A stretch of 64,000 nucleotides of DNA from Amycolatopsis rubida (lineage in GTDB: Bacteria; Actinomycetota; Actinomycetes; Mycobacteriales; Pseudonocardiaceae), in assembly GCF_900115345.1 (NCBI RefSeq), contig NZ_FOWC01000011.1:1-64000 (forward strand), written 5' to 3'. The notes beneath the pieces were generated by a model. That model had not been told where the DNA came from. It did not search any database and saw only the letters and a list, made by a program, of their open reading frames with translations. A program made the position numbers and the translations under genes. Of this stretch, positions 40,917-49,853 are shown piece by piece. Numbering within the stretch: position 1 is the first letter of the stretch; the number at the start of each line of letters is the position of its first letter.

Positions 40917-43430
40917 TTGGCAGTGGGGGACCCGCAACCGCTCGTCTCGGTGATCGTGGTGAATTACCGCGGCGCCGAGGACACCATCACCTGCCTGCGG
41001 GCGCTGCGGACCGACCTGGATTACGCGAATGTCGAGCTGATCTGCGTCGACAACGCTTCTGGAGGCGACGACGCGGCCCGCATCCGCGCCGCGGCGCCCG
41101 CCGTGCGGCTCATCGAATCGCCGGTCAACACCGGGTTCGCGGGCGGCTGCAACCTCGGCGCGCAGCACGCGAAGGGCACCGTCCTCGGCTTCCTCAACAA
41201 CGATGCCCGCCCCGCCCCGGCGTGGGTCTCCGCGGCCGTCGCCGAACTGCGCGCGCAGCCGACCGTCGCCGCGGTGGCGAGCAAGGTCCTCGACTGGGAC
41301 GGCACCGGCACCGACTTCGTGGACGCGGGTCTGACCTGGTTCGGCATGGGCTACAAGCGCCACGCGGGCAGCCCGCTCGCGGATGTGCCCGAGGTCGAGC
41401 ACGACGTCGCCAAGGACGTCCTCTTCGGCACCGGCTCGGCGCTGTTCGTGCGCGCGTCGGTGTTCGCCGAACTCGGCGGTTTCGACGAGCGTTTCTTCAT
41501 GTTCTACGAGGACGTCGACCTCGGCTGGCGGCTCAACCTGCGCGGCTGGCGCGTCCGCTACGTGCCGGAATCGCTCACCTACCACCGCCACCACGGCACC
41601 ATGGCCGCCGTCGACGCGCCCGACACCGGCCGCGAGACCTTCCTGCTGGAACGCAACGCACTGGCCGCGCTGTACAAGAACCTCTCCGCCGAATCACTGG
41701 CCCGCGCTCTGCCCGCGGCACTCGCGCTGGCCGTCCGCCGGGCGACCGCACGCGGCGGCATCGACCCGGACCAGCTTGATCTGGAAAAGGGCGTCGGCCC
41801 CGTCGACACCTCGGAAATCCCGGTCCCGCGCACCACGCTCGCCGGGGTGCTGGCAGTGGACCGATTCGTCGAGATGATGCCTTCGCTGGCCGAGTCCCGC
41901 GCAGTCGAGCAAGCCGCGCGCGTGCGGACCGACGCCGACCTGCTTCCGTTGCTGCGCAAGGCACTTGAGCCCGCGTACCCGCTGCCGGATTACCTTCGCG
42001 CACACGAAATCCTCGTCGAAGCGTTCGGCATCAAGGACGTGTTCGGCCAGCGCCGCAAGATCCTTGTCCTCACCGGCGATTCGATCACCGAGCGCATGGC
42101 GGGCCCGGCGATCCGGGCGTGGAACATCGCCTCGACGCTGTCGGCCGAGCACGACGTGCACCTCATGACCACCAACCCGCTGGTCTCGCCGCCGCCCGCG
42201 GCCTTCCAGGTCAGCTCGGGCAAACACCGCGACCTCGACGGCCCGATCGAATGGGCGGACGTCGTGATCCTTCAGGGACACGTGCTGGAGCTGGCGCCGT
42301 CGCTGAAGAAGCAGCACGAGCACAAGATCGTCGTCGCCGATGTCTACGACCCGATGCACCTGGAGCTGCTGGAACAGGGCAAGGACGCCCCGGACGACCA
42401 GCGCGCGCTCGACCTGGCCGGCGTCACCCGCGTTCTGGACGCCCAGCTCGAACGCGCCGATTTCTTCCTCTGCGCCTCAGAGCGCCAGCGCCACTTCTGG
42501 CTGGGCCACCTCGCCGCGCTCGGCCGCCTGTCCCCGCGCCTCTACGACGCCGACCCGACCACCCAGTCCCTGCTCGCCGTCGTCCCGTTCGGCCTCTCCC
42601 CGCAAGCCCCGACGCGCACCGGTCCGGGTCTGCGCTCCGCTCTCGGCATCGGCGAATCCGACCGAGTCGTCCTGTGGGCGGGCGGCGTCTACAGCTGGTT
42701 CGACCCGCTGACCCTGATCCGCGCCTTCGACCTCCTCCGCCACCGCCGCGACGACGCCCGTCTGGTGTTCCTCGGCATGAAGCACCCGAACCCCGAGGTC
42801 GCCGAGATGGACATCGGCTCCCGGACCGTGCGGCTGGCGGATTCGCTGGGCCTCACGGACAAGAACGTCTTCTTCAACGAACAATGGGTCCCGTACTCGG
42901 ATCGCCAGAACTGGCTTCTCGACGCCGACTGCGGCGTCACCACGCACTACGAACACGTCGAGACGACTTTCGCTTTCCGCACCCGGGTTCTCGACTACCT
43001 GTGGGCCGGTTTGCCGATCGTGACGACCGACGGTGACGCGTTCGCCGACCTTGTCCGCGCGGAGGGCCTCGGCGTCGTCGTCCCCGCCGAAGACGCTGGC
43101 GCGTTGGCAGACGCGCTGGAAAAGTCCTTGTACGACCGGGAATTCGCCGACGCCTGCGTCGAACGGATCCGCGTGGTCGCGCAGCGATACGCCTGGCCGG
43201 AGGCACTGAAACCCCTAGTGGAGTTCTGCCGCAACCCGCGCCCCGCCGCGGACCGGTTGCCCGGCGGCGCCGACCTCACCGTCAGCGACCCCGTACGCGG
43301 CACCGCGATGGTACGGCGCGATATGGCTCTGGTGCGGGAATATCTCGCCGCCGGCGGCCCAGGCGAACTGGCCAAGCGCGCAGCCGGACGGGTCACGAAG
43401 GTAGCGCGGGAGCGGTTGCGCCGTGGCTGA
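40917..43430 (+). CDS. Bifunctional GT2-GT4 glycosyltransferase
   Basis: 837 residues with two catalytic modules. Residues about 8-290 are a GT2 domain (VIVVNYRGAEDTI, VDNASGGDD, NNDARP at 94-99, FMFYEDVDLGWRL). Residues about 380-770 are a GT4-like domain (RKILVLTGDSITERMAGPAI, LWAGGVYSWFDPLTLIRAFD, VTTHYEHVETTFAFRTR, LDYLWAGLPIV). The linker is helical and charged. One polypeptide could add two sugars in sequence. The TTG at 40917 follows GGAGGAG with seven bases of spacing and overlaps nothing. The end overlaps the next GT gene by eight bases. Confidence 0.87.
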   Translation: MAVGDPQPLVSVIVVNYRGAEDTITCLRALRTDLDYANVELICVDNASGGDDAARIRAAAPAVRLIESPVNTGFAGGCNLGAQHAKGTVLGFLNNDARPAPAWVSAAVAELRAQPTVAAVASKVLDWDGTGTDFVDAGLTWFGMGYKRHAGSPLADVPEVEHDVAKDVLFGTGSALFVRASVFAELGGFDERFFMFYEDVDLGWRLNLRGWRVRYVPESLTYHRHHGTMAAVDAPDTGRETFLLERNALAALYKNLSAESLARALPAALALAVRRATARGGIDPDQLDLEKGVGPVDTSEIPVPRTTLAGVLAVDRFVEMMPSLAESRAVEQAARVRTDADLLPLLRKALEPAYPLPDYLRAHEILVEAFGIKDVFGQRRKILVLTGDSITERMAGPAIRAWNIASTLSAEHDVHLMTTNPLVSPPPAAFQVSSGKHRDLDGPIEWADVVILQGHVLELAPSLKKQHEHKIVVADVYDPMHLELLEQGKDAPDDQRALDLAGVTRVLDAQLERADFFLCASERQRHFWLGHLAALGRLSPRLYDADPTTQSLLAVVPFGLSPQAPTRTGPGLRSALGIGESDRVVLWAGGVYSWFDPLTLIRAFDLLRHRRDDARLVFLGMKHPNPEVAEMDIGSRTVRLADSLGLTDKNVFFNEQWVPYSDRQNWLLDADCGVTTHYEHVETTFAFRTRVLDYLWAGLPIVTTDGDAFADLVRAEGLGVVVPAEDAGALADALEKSLYDREFADACVERIRVVAQRYAWPEALKPLVEFCRNPRPAADRLPGGADLTVSDPVRGTAMVRRDMALVREYLAAGGPGELAKRAAGRVTKVARERLRRG

Positions 43431-44508
43431 CCGTCCGCTGCGTGTCCTGCTGGACGGCACCCCGCTGCTCGGCTCCCGGACGGGCATTGGCCGGTACACC
43501 GCCGCGTTGAGCGAAGAACTCGCTTCCATGTCCGAAGTGGACCTTCGCGCAGTCGCGTTTACCCTGCGGGGCTGGCGGAAACTGCGGCATGTCTTGCCAC
43601 ACGGCGTACAAGCTCGGGGAATGCCAGTCTCCGCAAGGCTTCTGCGGGCCACCTGGCTACGCACCCAGCTACCCCCGGTCGAGCTGTTCGCCGGACCAAC
43701 CGATGTCGTCCACGGCACGAACTTCGTTCTCCCCGGCCGCCTTCGCGCCGCCGGAGTCCTGACCATCCACGACCTGGCTTTCCTCGACGCCCCTCAGGAA
43801 CTGTCCCACTCCGACCGCACTCTCCCGGAGCTGGTCCGACGTGGCGCACACCGGGCGAATGTCATCTGCACGCCCACCGAGGCCGTCGCGGATTCCGTCG
43901 CCGAGAAGCTGGATGTCGATCGGTCGAAGATCATCGCGACTCCGCTCGGGGTGAATCCAGCCTGGTTCACCGCCCGACCGCCGGATGACGGAGTGCGGGC
44001 GAAGCTACGGTTGCCGGAGAAGTACCTGCTGTTCGCTGGCGCCGCCGGGCCACGCAAGGGTCTTGACTGGTTAGCCGCCGCCCACGCAGCCGCACCGGAC
44101 CTGCCACCGCTGGTCTTCGCCGGCCCCGGCCCGTTCCCCAGGCTGCCACGGTCCGGACAGACCGGCTATCTGTCCGATGTAGACCTTCGCACGGTCGTAG
44201 CCGGTGCCGCCGCCTTGGTTCTCCCGTCCAGGGACGAAGGCTTCGGCCTGCCCGTCCTGGAAGCAATGGCCTCGGATGTTCCCGTCGTGTGCACCGACAT
44301 CCCAGCTCTGCGCGAGGTAGCGGGAGACTGCGCGACCCTGGTTCCCTACGACGATGTAGACGGGCTCGCAGAAGCACTACGCCAAGCCGTGACAGACCCG
44401 CACGGCCTAGCCACCTCCACCGCCCGCAGAACTCATGCGGCAAGCTTCACCTGGCACAGCACCGCACTGCGGACTCTCGACGCCTACCGCCAGGCCGTAG
44501 CGCGCTGA
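43423..44508 (+). CDS. Glycosyltransferase family 4 protein
   Basis: 361-residue GT-B enzyme: VLLDGTPLLGSRTGIGRYTA, VVHGTNFVLP, PLGVNPAWF, FAGAAGPRKGLDWL and the sugar-binding DEGFGLPVLEAMASD. The GTG at 43423 lies inside the end of the GT2-GT4 gene, so it is coupled to it. The 3' end overlaps the convergent rmlD by 25 bases. It probably adds mannose or rhamnose in the same glycan. Confidence 0.87.
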   Translation: MADRPLRVLLDGTPLLGSRTGIGRYTAALSEELASMSEVDLRAVAFTLRGWRKLRHVLPHGVQARGMPVSARLLRATWLRTQLPPVELFAGPTDVVHGTNFVLPGRLRAAGVLTIHDLAFLDAPQELSHSDRTLPELVRRGAHRANVICTPTEAVADSVAEKLDVDRSKIIATPLGVNPAWFTARPPDDGVRAKLRLPEKYLLFAGAAGPRKGLDWLAAAHAAAPDLPPLVFAGPGPFPRLPRSGQTGYLSDVDLRTVVAGAAALVLPSRDEGFGLPVLEAMASDVPVVCTDIPALREVAGDCATLVPYDDVDGLAEALRQAVTDPHGLATSTARRTHAASFTWHSTALRTLDAYRQAVAR

Positions 44509-45392
44509 CCACTCGTGACGTACGCGTGCAGTGCTTCCCGCCAGTTTCGCAGTGGAGTCAGGCCCGCGTCTTGCCAGGAAGCGTTGGACAGCAGGGAGTA
44601 TGCCGGGCGAGGAGCTGGCCGAGGGAATTCTTCGGTAGTGCAGGGCTTGACCCGCTCAGGATCCGCCCCGATCTCCTCGAAGATGGCCCGGGCGAACCCG
44701 TACCAAGAAGTCTCGCCGCCGCCGGTGCAATGCAGGACCTTCCCGGCAGGCCCCCGGCCGGAAGCGACCGCCTCGGCCAGCTCCCACAGGCCACGAGCCA
44801 AATCAGCGGACCAGGTAGGCGCCCCCACCTGGTCATCCACCACGGACAACTGATCCCGCTCCGACTCCAGCCGCCGGATCGTCTCGACGAAATTAGCCCC
44901 GGTCTTCCCATAAACCCAACTGGTCCGCACCACCCAGGCCGACGCCCCCGACCCGAGTACCGCATCCTCCCCGGCAGCCTTAGTCCGCCCATAGGCATTC
45001 TTCGGCCCCAAAACATCATCCACCGCATAAGGCCGATCCCCATCCCCGGGAAAAACATAATCCGTGGAAAGGTGAATCAACGGCACCCGCCGCGAGGTAC
45101 AAGCCGCCGCCAACACCCGCGGCCCGTCCACATTCACCGCGAACGCCCGAGCCTCATCCGATTCCGCCGCGTCAACCGCCGTATACGCCGCGGCATTGAT
45201 CACCACCGGCACCGCGCCAGCAGCCGAGGCCCGTTCAGCCAATTCCCCGACCGCGGCGATCACCTGGCCGGCAGCCGTGACATCCAGCTCCGCCGACGAA
45301 GGCGCGAGCACCTCGGTTTCCGGGCCCGCGGAATTCACCAGGTCCCGGCCGAGCTGGCCAGAACCGCCGGGCACGAGCACTGCCAGCCGCAC
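44484..45392 (-). CDS. rmlD: dTDP-4-dehydrorhamnose reductase
   Basis: 302-residue short-chain reductase that makes dTDP-L-rhamnose with NADPH. Cofactor loop VPGGSGQLGRDL (7-18), STDYVFPG, and the catalytic YxxxK as YGRTK. GTG start at 45392. It forms a pair with rmlB 28 bases upstream; rmlA and rmlC are not in the window and must lie elsewhere. The rhamnose is needed by wbbL and probably by other transferases here. Confidence 0.94.
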   Translation of the reverse strand: MRLAVLVPGGSGQLGRDLVNSAGPETEVLAPSSAELDVTAAGQVIAAVGELAERASAAGAVPVVINAAAYTAVDAAESDEARAFAVNVDGPRVLAAACTSRRVPLIHLSTDYVFPGDGDRPYAVDDVLGPKNAYGRTKAAGEDAVLGSGASAWVVRTSWVYGKTGANFVETIRRLESERDQLSVVDDQVGAPTWSADLARGLWELAEAVASGRGPAGKVLHCTGGGETSWYGFARAIFEEIGADPERVKPCTTEEFPRPAPRPAYSLLSNASWQDAGLTPLRNWREALHAYVTSGQRATAWR

Positions 45393-45420
45393 CGGCGTAC
45401 CTCCTACTGCGAAAAGGGTT

Positions 45421-46419
45421 TCAGGACGTGCCGAGCGCGGCGCGGGCCTTCAGCGGCTCCCACCACGCGCGGTTGTCGGCATACCAGCGCACCGTCTCCG
45501 CCAAACCGTCCTCGAACGACACCCGCGGAGCGTAACCGAGTTCGCCGCTGATCTTCGCGATGTCGACCGAGTACCGCCGGTCGTGGCCCTTGCGGTCGGC
45601 CACCGGTTCGACCATTTCCCAGCCGGCCCCGGCCGCCGCGAGCAGGCGTCCGGTCAGTTCCCGGTTGGTCAGCTCGGTGCCGCCGCCGATGTTGTAGACC
45701 TCGCCGGGACGGCCGCCGTCGGCGACCAGCTGGATTCCGTGGCAGTGATCGTCCACGTGCAGCCAGTCCCGGATGTTCAGCCCATCGCCGTACAGCGGGA
45801 CCTTCTTGCCGTCCAGCAGGTTCGTCGCGAAGAGCGGGATGACCTTTTCCGGGAACTGGTACGGGCCGTAGTTGTTCGAGCACCGCGTGACGCACACCGG
45901 CAATCCGTGCGTCCGGAAGTACGAGCGGGCGATCAAATCCGACGACGCCTTCGAGGCGGAGTACGGCGAATTCGGCTCCAGTACGTGGTCTTCCGACCAC
46001 GAACCGTCCTGGATGGACCCGTACACCTCGTCCGTCGAGACGTGCACGAACTTCCCGACCTGCGCCTCCAGCGCGGCCTGCAGCAACGTCTGGGTGCCGA
46101 GCACGTTGGTGAGCACGAAGTCCGCCGAACCGAGGATCGAGCGGTCCACATGGGACTCCGCGGCGAAGTGCACGACCAGATCGATGCCGCTCATCAGCTC
46201 GGTGACCTGCGCGGTGTCGCAGATGTCGCCGCGCGCGAAACGCAGCCGCGGGCTGTCGGCGACCGGGGCGAGGTTCGCCTCATTACCCGCGTAGGTGAGC
46301 TTGTCGAGCACCACGACCTCGGCGTCGGCCAGCGTCGGATACGCCCCCGACAGCACCTGCCGCACGTAATGCGAACCGATGAACCCAGCACCGCCCGTGA
46401 CCAGGACCCGCATCCTCAT
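45421..46419 (-). CDS. rmlB: dTDP-glucose 4,6-dehydratase
   Basis: 332-residue extended SDR enzyme that converts dTDP-glucose to the 4-keto-6-deoxy sugar. NAD loop GGAGFIGSHYV, active site VSTDEVYG, YSASKASSD (YxxxK) and NNYGPYQFPEKVIP are all present. Two ATG codons (46419, 46413) are possible; GGAAGGGGTGG precedes the first. Divergent from the LCP gene across 112 bases. Confidence 0.95.
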   Translation of the reverse strand: MRMRVLVTGGAGFIGSHYVRQVLSGAYPTLADAEVVVLDKLTYAGNEANLAPVADSPRLRFARGDICDTAQVTELMSGIDLVVHFAAESHVDRSILGSADFVLTNVLGTQTLLQAALEAQVGKFVHVSTDEVYGSIQDGSWSEDHVLEPNSPYSASKASSDLIARSYFRTHGLPVCVTRCSNNYGPYQFPEKVIPLFATNLLDGKKVPLYGDGLNIRDWLHVDDHCHGIQLVADGGRPGEVYNIGGGTELTNRELTGRLLAAAGAGWEMVEPVADRKGHDRRYSVDIAKISGELGYAPRVSFEDGLAETVRWYADNRAWWEPLKARAALGTS

Positions 46420-46531
46420 CCACCCCTTCCGCCCGACCGGGCACTCTCGCCACCAGCCTACGGGTGGCTTACCTGGGAGTCGGTAGAGTTCGGCAAAGCG
46501 CGAAACGCGCGGGGCATCCTGGGGAGGAACA

Positions 46532-48058
46532 GTGGCCGAATGGCCGGGGACACCGCTGCCGGTGCACCGCGGTCGCGGCGTCGTCGTCGTGCTGCGGCGA
46601 AGCGGAAAGATCCTGTTGTCCGTCGCGTCCGTGGTCGTGCTGGCGCTTACCTGGTACGGCTGGCAGTTCATCGGCGACCCGCAGTCCGGCTTCTCCACCA
46701 CGGCGATCTTCGGCGAGCAGCAGCCGCACGCGAAACCGCTCGACGGCGCGATCGACATCCTCCTGGTCGGCCAGGACAGCCGCACCGACGCGCAGGGCAA
46801 TCCGCTGCCCCGCGAGGTGCTCGACATGCTGCACGCGGGCGAGTCCGACGGCGAAAAGCAGACCGACACGATGATTCTCGTGCACATCCCGCAGAACGGG
46901 GAGCACGCGATCGCCATCTCCTTCCCGCGCGACTCCTACGTCGAGATCACCGGCGGCTTCGGCAAGCACAAGCTGAACAGCGCGTATGTCTACGCCTACA
47001 ACGACACCGCCAAGACGCTGCAGGCCAAGGGCAACGCCGACCTCAAGGACGTCGACGAAAAAGCCAAGCTCGCCGGACGCAAGAACCTCGTCGCGACGCT
47101 GGAGAAGTTCATCGGCAAACCGGGCATGATCGACCGCTACGCCGAGGTGAACCTGGCCAGCTTCTACGAGGTCACGAAGGCCATCGGCGGCGTGCAGGTG
47201 TGCCTCAAGAACCCGGTGAAGGAGAAGAAGTCGGGCGTCGACCTGCCCGCGGGCGAGCAGACCATCGAGGGCGTCCAGGCGCTCGCGTTCGTCCGCCAGC
47301 GCTACGGCCTGCAGAACGGCGACCTCGACCGGATCGGGCGCCAGCAGGCGTTCCTGTCCGGCCTGGCGAGCAAGGTGCTCTCGTCCGAGGTGCTGGCCAA
47401 CCCGGTGCGGATCGCGCAGCTCATCGAGGCGGTGAAGAAGTCCGTGGTGCTGTCCGCGGGCTGGGACCTGTCCGAGTTCGTCGACCAGATGCGCGGGCTG
47501 ACCGGCGGAAACGTCGAATTCCACACTATCCCCACCGAGGGCAACGCGGTCATGGGCGGCGCTGACGTGCTGCGCGTCGACCCGGCGAAGGTCCGCGCCG
47601 AGATCGACCGGCTGACCTCCGACGGCAGCACCCCGCCCCCCAGCAACGCGCCGTTGCCCGGAACCGGGCAGACCACCGTCGAACTGTTCGACGGCTCCGG
47701 CTCGGGCGCCGCCGACCAGGTGCGGAGCCTGTTGCAGGGCAAGGGTTTCCAGCTCGGCACCAGCACCAAGCTGTCCACCCGCGCGACGACCGTGCTGCGC
47801 TACCACCCGTCGGACGAGGCCGCCGCCGACCTGGTCCGCCAAGCCCTCGGCAGCACCGCGCAGGCCGAGCCGGACGCCGACGTCGCCGCCGGGCACGTCC
47901 GGGTGATCCTCGGCAAGGACGCGCGCGACACCGCCGGCGCGTCGGCCACGACGTCCTCGGCACCGCCCGCGTCTTCGCCCTCCGGGCCCCCTCCATCCAG
48001 CCCCTCGAACTCACCCGCGCCGCTCATCACGGCGGGCGATGTGCCCTGCGTCAACTAG
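46532..48058 (+). CDS. LytR-CpsA-Psr (LCP) ligase
   Basis: 508 residues: cytoplasmic start, one membrane helix (about 22-45), extracellular LCP domain (IDILLVGQDSRTD, FPRDSYVEI, HKLNSAYVYA, LAFVRQRYGLQNGDLDRIGRQQ), then a LytR_C-type domain (TTVELFDGSGSGAADQV ... VLRYHP) and a P/S-rich tail. LCP enzymes move glycans from a lipid carrier to peptidoglycan; the M. tuberculosis gene in this position, Rv3267 (CpsA/Lcp1), attaches arabinogalactan. GTG start after GGGGAGG. The end is about 65 bases before a second LCP gene. Confidence 0.93.
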   Translation: MAEWPGTPLPVHRGRGVVVVLRRSGKILLSVASVVVLALTWYGWQFIGDPQSGFSTTAIFGEQQPHAKPLDGAIDILLVGQDSRTDAQGNPLPREVLDMLHAGESDGEKQTDTMILVHIPQNGEHAIAISFPRDSYVEITGGFGKHKLNSAYVYAYNDTAKTLQAKGNADLKDVDEKAKLAGRKNLVATLEKFIGKPGMIDRYAEVNLASFYEVTKAIGGVQVCLKNPVKEKKSGVDLPAGEQTIEGVQALAFVRQRYGLQNGDLDRIGRQQAFLSGLASKVLSSEVLANPVRIAQLIEAVKKSVVLSAGWDLSEFVDQMRGLTGGNVEFHTIPTEGNAVMGGADVLRVDPAKVRAEIDRLTSDGSTPPPSNAPLPGTGQTTVELFDGSGSGAADQVRSLLQGKGFQLGTSTKLSTRATTVLRYHPSDEAAADLVRQALGSTAQAEPDADVAAGHVRVILGKDARDTAGASATTSSAPPASSPSGPPPSSPSNSPAPLITAGDVPCVN

Positions 48059-48122
48059 AGTCGAGCACCCAGCGTGCCGGCGCGCCGCAGGCCGTACGCT
48101 GGGGAGCGGGGAGGTAGCCGGG

Positions 48123-49751
48123 GTGAGCGAAAACCAGGACAAACCGGACCGGACGGCGGATTCTGCCGACAGTCCGGCGGTTTCCGATGCCTCGGACCGC
48201 GGATCCGACGGAACACCGGAGCCGAAGCACGCCGCCGCTGAGCCTGCTGCAGAGGAAGCAGCCGAGGAAACCGCCGCCGAGGAAACCGAGCCGGTCACCG
48301 AGCGTGCCGCCGCCGACGAAACCAAACCAGCCACCGAACGTGCCACCGCCGACGAAACCAAACCAGCCACCGAACGTGCCACCGCCGACGAAACCAAACC
48401 AGCCACCGAACGTGCCACCGCCGACGAAACCAAACCAGCCACCGAACGTGCCACCACCGACGAAACCAAACCAGCCACCGAGCGTGCCACCACCGACGAA
48501 ACCAAACCAGCCACCGAGCGTGCCACCACCACGTCCGAGCGGAAGCCCTCGCCGCACCCGCGCGTCGCACTCCCCCAGCCGTCGAACCCGGCCCCGCCGG
48601 AGGAACCGGACCGCCGCTCGGGCCGGGTCACCCGGGTCACCCGCCGCGTCGCGATCGGCCTGGTCTCGCTGCTCGCACTGAGCGGGACGGGGTACGCGTA
48701 CGTCACCAAGGACAAACTGCAGGACAACGTCGCGACCGCCGACGTTCTCACCCCGCGCGCGGGCGAACCCCCGGCCCCGCCCGCCGACGACGGCGGCACC
48801 GACATCCTGCTCGTCGGCAGCGACGCGCGCACTGACCAGCAGGGCAACCCGCTGCCGCCGAGCATGCTGAAGTCATTGCGCACCGAGGACAAAGCCGGCA
48901 TCAACACCGACACCGTCATCCTGTTGCGGATCCCGAAGAACGGCGGCAAGGCGTCCGCGGTGTCGATCCCGCGCGACAGCTGGGTCGACGTGCCGGGCCG
49001 CGGCAAAGCGAAGATCAACTCCGCGTACGGCGTCGCCAAGGCGCGCGCCGAACAGGAGGAACGCGCGCAGGGCGAGCACGACCAGGCGAAGATCGCCCGC
49101 GATTCGGACGCCGCCGGGCGGCGGGCGCTGGTCCAGACCGTGCAGGACCTCACCCAGGCGCGCATCGACCACTACGCCGAGGTCAACCTGCTCGGGTTCT
49201 ATCTGATCACCGAGGCCGTCGGCGGTGTGCCGGTGTGCCTCAACCACGCGACGTCGGACAAGGATTCCGGGGCGAACTTCCGCCGCGGCGTGCAGACGGT
49301 GAGCGGCGGCGAAGCGCTGTCCTTCGTGCGCCAGCGCAAGAACCTGCCGAACGGCGACCTCGACCGGATCAAGCGGCAGCAGGCGTTCCTGTCCTCGGCG
49401 ATGCGCAAGGTGCTGTCCGCGGGCACGCTCACCAATCCGAGCATGCTGAACAGCCTGATGGACGCGGTACACCGGTCGTTCGTGCTCGACGACAGCCTCG
49501 ACGTGCTCGAATTCGCCCAGCAGGTCAAGGGCATCGCGTCCGGCGACCTGACCTTCGCGACGATCCCGGTGATCACCACGAACGGCCGCAGCGAGGACGG
49601 GCAGAGCATCGTCGAGGTCGACCCGGCCGCGGTGCGGAAGTTCGTCGCGGGGCTGGCCGGACGCAGCAGCACCGGGGGCGGCGGCGCGGCGGCCGGTGCG
49701 GTGTCGCAGAGCCTCGACTCCGGAATCCCGGGCGTGCCCTGCGTCGACTGA
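48123..49751 (+). CDS. Second LCP ligase with repetitive cytoplasmic region
   Basis: 542 residues. Residues 1-160 are cytoplasmic, acidic and repetitive: six copies of DETKPATERATA (65-136). A membrane helix follows (about 172-195). The outer LCP domain has TDILLVGSDARTDQQGN, SIPRDSWVDVPGRGKAK, INSAYGVAKARAE and LSFVRQRKNLPNGDLDRIKRQQ. It lacks the LytR_C domain of its neighbour. GTG at 48123 follows GGGGAGG. Two LCP genes together suggest two different glycans or a split role. Confidence 0.92.
   Translation: MSENQDKPDRTADSADSPAVSDASDRGSDGTPEPKHAAAEPAAEEAAEETAAEETEPVTERAAADETKPATERATADETKPATERATADETKPATERATADETKPATERATTDETKPATERATTDETKPATERATTTSERKPSPHPRVALPQPSNPAPPEEPDRRSGRVTRVTRRVAIGLVSLLALSGTGYAYVTKDKLQDNVATADVLTPRAGEPPAPPADDGGTDILLVGSDARTDQQGNPLPPSMLKSLRTEDKAGINTDTVILLRIPKNGGKASAVSIPRDSWVDVPGRGKAKINSAYGVAKARAEQEERAQGEHDQAKIARDSDAAGRRALVQTVQDLTQARIDHYAEVNLLGFYLITEAVGGVPVCLNHATSDKDSGANFRRGVQTVSGGEALSFVRQRKNLPNGDLDRIKRQQAFLSSAMRKVLSAGTLTNPSMLNSLMDAVHRSFVLDDSLDVLEFAQQVKGIASGDLTFATIPVITTNGRSEDGQSIVEVDPAAVRKFVAGLAGRSSTGGGGAAAGAVSQSLDSGIPGVPCVD
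48315..48530 (+). repeat. Six tandem 36-bp units inside the second LCP gene
   Basis: Six 36-base units encode DETKPATERATA (or ...TT) in phase. They differ only by GAA/GAG before CGT and by GCC/ACC at the junction. The codon choice (AAA, CCA, ACC) is the same in all copies, unlike the GC-ending codons around, so the array is young. It can expand or contract in whole codons. Confidence 0.95.
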
Positions 49752-49772
49752 CGCCGCGACTAGCCTGAGGGC

Positions 49773-49853
49773 ATGAGCGAGCTTGCGAGCGAACCATCCA
49801 ACACTGCGCCTTCGGCTCATGCCGCGCCGAGCGCGAGCGAGGCGGGCGCATGA
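49773..49853 (+). CDS. Possible 26-residue leader peptide
   Basis: A 27-codon frame, MSELASEPSNTAPSAHAAPS..., starts with ATG and ends with a TGA that overlaps the next gene's ATG. GAGG lies seven bases before the ATG. It might be translated and coupled to the downstream gene. The GAGCGAGCTTGCGAGCGA motif is also a frequent intergenic sequence type in actinomycetes, so it may not be a protein. Confidence 0.3.
   Translation: MSELASEPSNTAPSAHAAPSASEAGA

Noticed and set aside
48315..48530. 36-bp repeats considered as a CRISPR array
   Set aside because: The units are directly adjacent with no spacers, remain in frame and encode a 12-residue repeat.
48051..48570. Minus-strand frames rich in W, F and G opposite the LCP repeats
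   Set aside because: They only mirror the 36-bp coding repeat; the sense frame continues into a normal LCP domain.
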